DNA from: Larkinella terrae
GTDB taxonomy: Bacteria > Bacteroidota > Bacteroidia > Cytophagales > Spirosomataceae
Length of the DNA stretch: 64,000 bases
Direction of reading: 5' to 3'
Assembly (NCBI RefSeq): GCF_009668025.1
Contig: NZ_WJXZ01000009.1
Location: 310,001-374,000 of the forward strand
Below the pieces are notes generated by a model. The model was not told the DNA's origin. It did no database searches and was given only the letters and a program-made list of their open reading frames with translations. Of the stretch, positions 59,930 through 64,000 are shown one piece after another; position 1 is the first letter of the stretch, and each line of letters begins with the position of its first letter. A program made the position numbers and the translations under genes.

Positions 59930-61315
59930 ATGACCACGTTGAAGTTAATTCATTGTTCACTCGGCCTGTTCCTGATTTTCTCCCTGACGAACTGCGGAAA
60001 AACCAATCCGCAACCGCCCAAAGCCGAGGGTTTTGATGCGACCATCCCGCGCGACACCTCCTATCTGGCAGGCCCCATAACGTTTACGGTCAAAGAATTA
60101 GAGGAAAAAATCAACCGGGAGCTTGATCCGGTTCTGGTCGGAAAAGGTTCTGCAGGAGGAAAAAAAGGGGGTATATTTCCGTTTAAAGTCGTTCGGTCGG
60201 GAAATGTCCATATTCAATATGCCGATAAGCAGGTAAAATTTTCGGCGCCTTTGAGCCTCTACATCAACTCGCCCCTCAGCGCCGAAAAGACGGTTGACCA
60301 AAAACCGTTCTGTTCCCTCCAGATCAATTTTCAAAGCCCGCTGACGGTAACGCCCAACTGGCGGCTGGCCAGTAAGGTGCAGTTTACGAATTTCGACTGG
60401 ATCAAAGAGCCGGAAATCCGGCTGCTGGGCAAGGAGATTTCGCTGACCAATTTTGCCAAAAAACTCCTCGACAAACACCAGTCGTCCATCGAAACCGCCA
60501 TCGACTCGGCGGTTTACAAAGAATTGCGGCTCGACCGAATGGTCGGGCCCATCTGGCTCAACATCCAGCAACCGCTGCTGATCGACAAATCGTTAGGTCT
60601 TTGGCTAATACCCAAACCCCTTAGCGTTGCCGCCAGCCCCATCGAAGGTGATCAGCAAAAAATAACCACGCATCTGCGAATTGCGCTGGAATCAAAAACC
60701 GTGTTGCAAGCCACAGAACCCCCGAATTCACCCGTTAAACTGCCCCAATTGCAGAAACGCGACTCCGTTTCTCAACTTTCGGATCTGCACTTGCTGAGCT
60801 TTATTCCGTACAAGGATATTAATCAGATGCTGGCCCGGTTGCTGGCCAAAGAAAAAAAGATGTTGCTGTTCGGGACCATTACCATCAAAAAAGCTTCGGT
60901 GTATGGCGGACAACGGGCGTTGATTGTTAAAACCGATATCAGCGGTTTACTGAACGGAACGCTGTATCTGCGCGGTCGACCGACGTTTGACACGACGACC
61001 AACACGCTGTCCGTCAAAGACCTGGATTTTGATGCCGAAACGGTCAGTGAGCTTTCCAAATTTTCCAATTCGCTGGTTCACGACGGCCTGGTCAAAGCGC
61101 TCGAAAGCTTCCTGACGATTTCGCTGGGCGGTGAAATTGAACAGCTTCCGGAAAAAATCAGTACAGCCTTCAAAAAAGGCAAAAGCGGCCAAAAAACCTC
61201 CCTTGGTATTCAATCTTTTCGATTTACGCCCCGGAAAATCGCGATCCGACCCGATGGCATCCAGGCGTTGATCAACGTCCAGTCGAAGGTGGCGGTTCAG
61301 GTCAGGAAGTTGTAA
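59930..61315 (+). CDS. DUF4403 family lipoprotein
   Basis: A 461-residue lipoprotein (SLTNC lipobox, Cys22) of the DUF4403 family. The family has two related halves with an alternating strand and helix pattern that recalls lipid-binding SMP/TULIP-type proteins: first half about 45-230 (ITFTVKELEEKINREL, GNVHIQYADKQVKFSAPLSLYI), second half about 255-455 (LLSFIPYKDINQMLARLL, LNGTLYLRGRPTFD). Function is unknown; lipid or glycolipid transport is only a structural guess. The gene converges with the esterase: their stops are 3 bp apart, with no room for a separate terminator. Confidence 0.8.
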   Translation: MTTLKLIHCSLGLFLIFSLTNCGKTNPQPPKAEGFDATIPRDTSYLAGPITFTVKELEEKINRELDPVLVGKGSAGGKKGGIFPFKVVRSGNVHIQYADKQVKFSAPLSLYINSPLSAEKTVDQKPFCSLQINFQSPLTVTPNWRLASKVQFTNFDWIKEPEIRLLGKEISLTNFAKKLLDKHQSSIETAIDSAVYKELRLDRMVGPIWLNIQQPLLIDKSLGLWLIPKPLSVAASPIEGDQQKITTHLRIALESKTVLQATEPPNSPVKLPQLQKRDSVSQLSDLHLLSFIPYKDINQMLARLLAKEKKMLLFGTITIKKASVYGGQRALIVKTDISGLLNGTLYLRGRPTFDTTTNTLSVKDLDFDAETVSELSKFSNSLVHDGLVKALESFLTISLGGEIEQLPEKISTAFKKGKSGQKTSLGIQSFRFTPRKIAIRPDGIQALINVQSKVAVQVRKL

Positions 61316-61318
61316 GAT

Positions 61319-62188
61319 TTACAAAAAACTCTGGCTGATGAATTGCAGCGCATCCGGTAAACCGCTGCGCCAGTATTCCCAGGTGTGGCCGCCGTTGCGA
61401 ACCCGATATTCGTGTGGAATGTTCAGGTCCCGCATCAGCGTGTGCATTTCGGCATTGCCTTTATACAGCAGTTGGTCGTCGTCGCCACAATCGAGGTAAA
61501 ACCGGACGGCTTTTTTCTGCGCTTCCGGCATTTTCTGGATCAGATACAGAATGCTGTTCTGGTTCCAGAAGTCGGTGATGCGGTTATCGGTTTCTTTCAA
61601 CTCACCCATCGCCGTGCGATACCGTCGCAGATATTCCTGATGCGGCATTTCCCGGATTTGCTGGTCGGTCCGAACCCCGGCGCTGAAAGCCGCGCAGGAA
61701 CCGAACAAATCCGGATGGTGCATGGCGTACAGCAACGAGCCAAAACCGCCCATTGACAAACCCGCTACGGCCCGAAACCGCTTTTCCGCCCGGCAGCGGT
61801 ACGTTTTTTCAATGTGCGGAATCAGTTCCTTAATGAAAAAATCTTCGAACTGGTATTTCCCGGCGGCACTGTTGAGGTAAAACGTCATTTCGGCGTCCGG
61901 CATCACCACAATCATCGGCGGGATGCGGCCCTCCCGAATTTCCCGGTCGACAATATTCTGCATATTCCCCGACTGGAGCCAGGCTGTCTGATCGTCACCA
62001 CCGCCGTGGAGCAGATACAAAACCGGGTAAGACCGCTGGGAGTTTTCGTAACCGGGAGGCAGGTAAAGTGCAAACTTTTTGTCTTTTTTCAGGATGGCGC
62101 TTTTGACCGTCAGGTCGTCGAACACTTTACTTTCCTGCGCAAACGCAGACAGGGAAAACAGCAGGCAAATGAGCCACAGAAATCGCAT
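61319..62188 (-). CDS. Exported esterase, alpha/beta hydrolase (esterase D / IroE-like)
   Basis: A 289-residue exported esterase of the putative-esterase (PF00756-type) family. Signal peptide ends SAFAQ (about 17). YPVLYLLHGGGDDQTAW is the oxyanion region, VAGLSMGGFGS holds the nucleophile Ser, and GGHTWEYWR the catalytic His; the Asp lies in YLDCGDDDQL. Relatives include feruloyl and acetylxylan esterases and S-formylglutathione hydrolase-like proteins. ATG at 62188 is chosen over 62245 because it begins the signal peptide. It is divergent from the second CocE-like gene with a 146-bp gap. Confidence 0.86.
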   Translation of the reverse strand: MRFLWLICLLFSLSAFAQESKVFDDLTVKSAILKKDKKFALYLPPGYENSQRSYPVLYLLHGGGDDQTAWLQSGNMQNIVDREIREGRIPPMIVVMPDAEMTFYLNSAAGKYQFEDFFIKELIPHIEKTYRCRAEKRFRAVAGLSMGGFGSLLYAMHHPDLFGSCAAFSAGVRTDQQIREMPHQEYLRRYRTAMGELKETDNRITDFWNQNSILYLIQKMPEAQKKAVRFYLDCGDDDQLLYKGNAEMHTLMRDLNIPHEYRVRNGGHTWEYWRSGLPDALQFISQSFL

Positions 62189-62334
62189 GAACAATCGTTG
62201 GATTTTGAGTTGAAACGAATAAAAAACCGCACGAATGAACGGCAAGTTAGCGGTTTATCCCGTCAGAAGTGGGTTTTTCTGCTTTTCTTTCCTATCTTAC
62301 TTTTTGTTCACTGCTTTCGTAACCGAATACAACC

Positions 62335-64000
62335 ATGAAACTCATTTACCGGATTCTGCTGGCTCTGCTGCCAGTTTTTGTGCACGCCCAAACGCCCGAT
62401 TCAACCTGGTTTCGAACGAATTATTCCAAACAGGAAATTTACATTCCGATGCGGGACGGCACGAAGCTTTTCACGTCCATTTACGCTCCGAAAGACAATG
62501 CAGAAAAACACCCGGTTCTGATGTCCCGAACGCCGTATTCCTGCGCGCCCTACGGCGAAACCGCCTATCGCAATTTCTGGAGCAATCACTACCGGGAATA
62601 CTTGAAAGAAGGCTACATCATGGTGGTGCAGGACGTTCGCGGCCGCTGGATGAGCGAAGGAACCTTCGAGGATGTCCGGCCTTACAATCCGGCAAAAAAG
62701 GCCAAAACGGACGTCGACGAAGCCACCGACACTTACGATACCATCGACTGGCTGGTGAAAAACCTGCCGAACAACAACGGCAAGGTGGGCGTTTTCGGCA
62801 TATCGTATCCCGGTTTTTATTCGACGATGGCGGCTTTGAGCAACCATCCGGCGCTGAAGGCCGTCAGTCCGCAGGCCCCGGTGACGGAATGGTTTCTCGG
62901 CGACGATTTTCACCACAACGGGGCGCTGATGCTGATGGATGCGTTCAATTTCTACATCCGGCGCGGTTTTGGTATGCCCCGGCCTAAACCAACAACCGTG
63001 GGTCCGAAACCGATGGAGGTAGTCACGAAAGACAGTTACGAATTTTTCCTTCGCAACGGCACGCTGCCGAAGTTGACCACCTTTGCCGGAGATAGCGTGC
63101 GGTTCTGGAAAGAGTTGATGCAGCACCCAAACTACGACAGCTTCTGGCAATCGCGCAACGTCCGCAATTTTGTCAACAACATTTCGCCCGGAACCGCAAC
63201 CCTGGTGGTGGGCGGTCTATTCGACGCGGAGGATTGCTACGGCGCCTGGACGACGTACAAAGCCATCGAAAGCAAGGCGAAAAATACCAACAAAATCATC
63301 ATGGGACCGTGGTTTCACGGGCAGTGGGCCGGTCGTGGCAGCGACGGTTCGTCGCTCGGTAACGTGCAGTTTGGCAGCCCAACCAGTGCATGGTACGCGA
63401 CGAATGTCGAAATTCCGTTTTTCAATTTTTACCTGAAAGGCAAAGGCAGCGCCGATCCGATCAAGGAGGCAACGGTTTTTTATACCGGCGAAAATCAGTG
63501 GCACCAACTGGAAAAATGGCCCCCGGCCAACACCTCCGAAACCGCCCTGTATCTGCAACCCAAGGGCACTCTGAGCTATACAAAACCGGCTTCGGCCGGC
63601 GATTCGTTCACGGCCTACGTCAGCGATCCGGCCAAACCGGTGCCGTACGCCGAAGGGATTAAAACGCTCCGCACCCGCGAGTATATGACGGACGATCAGC
63701 GGTTTGCGGCCAATCGACCGGATGTGCTGGTGTTCGAAACCGACGTACTGACCGAAGATCTGACCCTCGCGGGGCCGCTGACCGCCGATTTGCAGGTGAG
63801 CATCAGCGGAACCGACGCCGATTTTGTGGTGAAACTGATCGATGTTTTCCCGGATGAGTTTGAATACGGCAAGGCCGACAAATACATCATGAGCGGTTAT
63901 CAGATGCTGGTGCGCGGAGAGGTAATGCGCGGACGGTTTCGGAACAGTTTCGAAAAACCGGTCGCGTTTGTTCCCGATCAGGTCACGACCGTGAAATACG
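62335..64000 (+). CDS. CocE/NonD family exported hydrolase, 3-prime end beyond the window
   Basis: At least 555 codons are present, open to the window end, so the gene is partial only because the window stops. Signal peptide MKLIYRILLALLPVFVHAQ, nucleophile Ser157 in GISYPG, and VVGGLFDAEDCYG and GPWFHGQW for the Asp and His blocks. It is a paralogue of the protein at 1834-3699: both share PMRDG, TPYSC, VQDVRGRWMSEG, TDVDE, NNNGKVG and DVLVF segments. Compared with that copy it should continue for about 60 residues. Likely an exported acyl or proline-peptide hydrolase; substrate unknown. Confidence 0.9.
   Translation, partial: MKLIYRILLALLPVFVHAQTPDSTWFRTNYSKQEIYIPMRDGTKLFTSIYAPKDNAEKHPVLMSRTPYSCAPYGETAYRNFWSNHYREYLKEGYIMVVQDVRGRWMSEGTFEDVRPYNPAKKAKTDVDEATDTYDTIDWLVKNLPNNNGKVGVFGISYPGFYSTMAALSNHPALKAVSPQAPVTEWFLGDDFHHNGALMLMDAFNFYIRRGFGMPRPKPTTVGPKPMEVVTKDSYEFFLRNGTLPKLTTFAGDSVRFWKELMQHPNYDSFWQSRNVRNFVNNISPGTATLVVGGLFDAEDCYGAWTTYKAIESKAKNTNKIIMGPWFHGQWAGRGSDGSSLGNVQFGSPTSAWYATNVEIPFFNFYLKGKGSADPIKEATVFYTGENQWHQLEKWPPANTSETALYLQPKGTLSYTKPASAGDSFTAYVSDPAKPVPYAEGIKTLRTREYMTDDQRFAANRPDVLVFETDVLTEDLTLAGPLTADLQVSISGTDADFVVKLIDVFPDEFEYGKADKYIMSGYQMLVRGEVMRGRFRNSFEKPVAFVPDQVTTVKY

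Noticed and set aside
62235-62987. Rightward 250-codon open frame at the start of the last gene
   Set aside because: It is in the wrong frame; the frame from 62335 encodes a signal peptide and CocE motifs and stays open to the window end.

Overview
The window reads as a chromosomal segment of a Bacteroidota bacterium of the Cytophagales type (Spirosoma/Larkinella-like; the family is inferred from gene content, not from a marker gene). The signs are two SusC/SusD outer-membrane pairs, two proteins with the C-terminal sorting domain of the type IX secretion system, many lipoproteins and Tat-exported oxidoreductases, -7 promoter boxes of the form TAnnTTTG, and no Shine-Dalgarno sequences at most starts. 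I see no rRNA, tRNA, CRISPR array, prophage or intact insertion sequence. Almost every gene product is predicted to be exported, so this is a nutrient-scavenging and envelope region.

Layout. 0-10 kb: Dps, a lipoprotein of unknown role, a CocE-type hydrolase, a MacB/FtsX-like permease, a CPA1 cation/proton antiporter, a class A beta-lactamase-fold serine hydrolase and a thioredoxin-like protein. 10-15.5 kb: a leftward operon of three exported Gfo/Idh/MocA oxidoreductases and a ThuA protein. 15.7-25.7 kb: a small lipoprotein, a TolB-propeller amidohydrolase, a lipocalin-size lipoprotein, two type IX secreted proteins and a YdjC/ChbG deacetylase. 26-33.6 kb: SusC/SusD pair 1, an M19 dipeptidase and an exported Nif3-like protein. 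34-44.6 kb: SusC/SusD pair 2, a protealysin-like M4 protease with an emfourin-like inhibitor gene, then a sialate O-acetylesterase, a sulfatase and an acetylxylan-esterase-like hydrolase. 45-49.4 kb: an exported D-amino-acid-oxidase-like flavoprotein whose conserved blocks are in circularly permuted order, an exported RidA-like protein, a small DUF4406-like protein and a GH36 alpha-galactosidase. 49.4-53 kb: a PadR regulator translationally coupled to an ABC permease. 53-58.3 kb: a DUF1080 (3-keto-disaccharide hydrolase family) protein, an MpaB-family oxygenase, a GNAT acetyltransferase and a two-subunit molybdenum hydroxylase. 58.3-64 kb: an exported acetolactate decarboxylase, two divergent tiny paralogues, a DUF4403 lipoprotein, an esterase, and a second CocE-type hydrolase cut by the window end.

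How the genes may work together. SusC/SusD pairs import oligomers that the secreted esterases, sulfatase, alpha-galactosidase, deacetylase and peptidases prepare or finish. The ThuA/Gfo trio and the DUF1080 protein fit oxidative (3-keto) glycoside breakdown in the periplasm. The permuted flavoenzyme and RidA-like protein suggest a periplasmic D-amino-acid oxidation unit.

Besides genes, the window carries several families of short structured repeats: roughly 70-130 bp nested inverted repeats in three sequence classes placed next to stop codons, one of them inside a reading frame; a 45-bp inverted-repeat element; two kinds of REP-like palindrome; and a nonamer, AAAACCGCT, that repeatedly touches stop codons. 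These repeats and the permuted flavoenzyme are the most unusual things seen.
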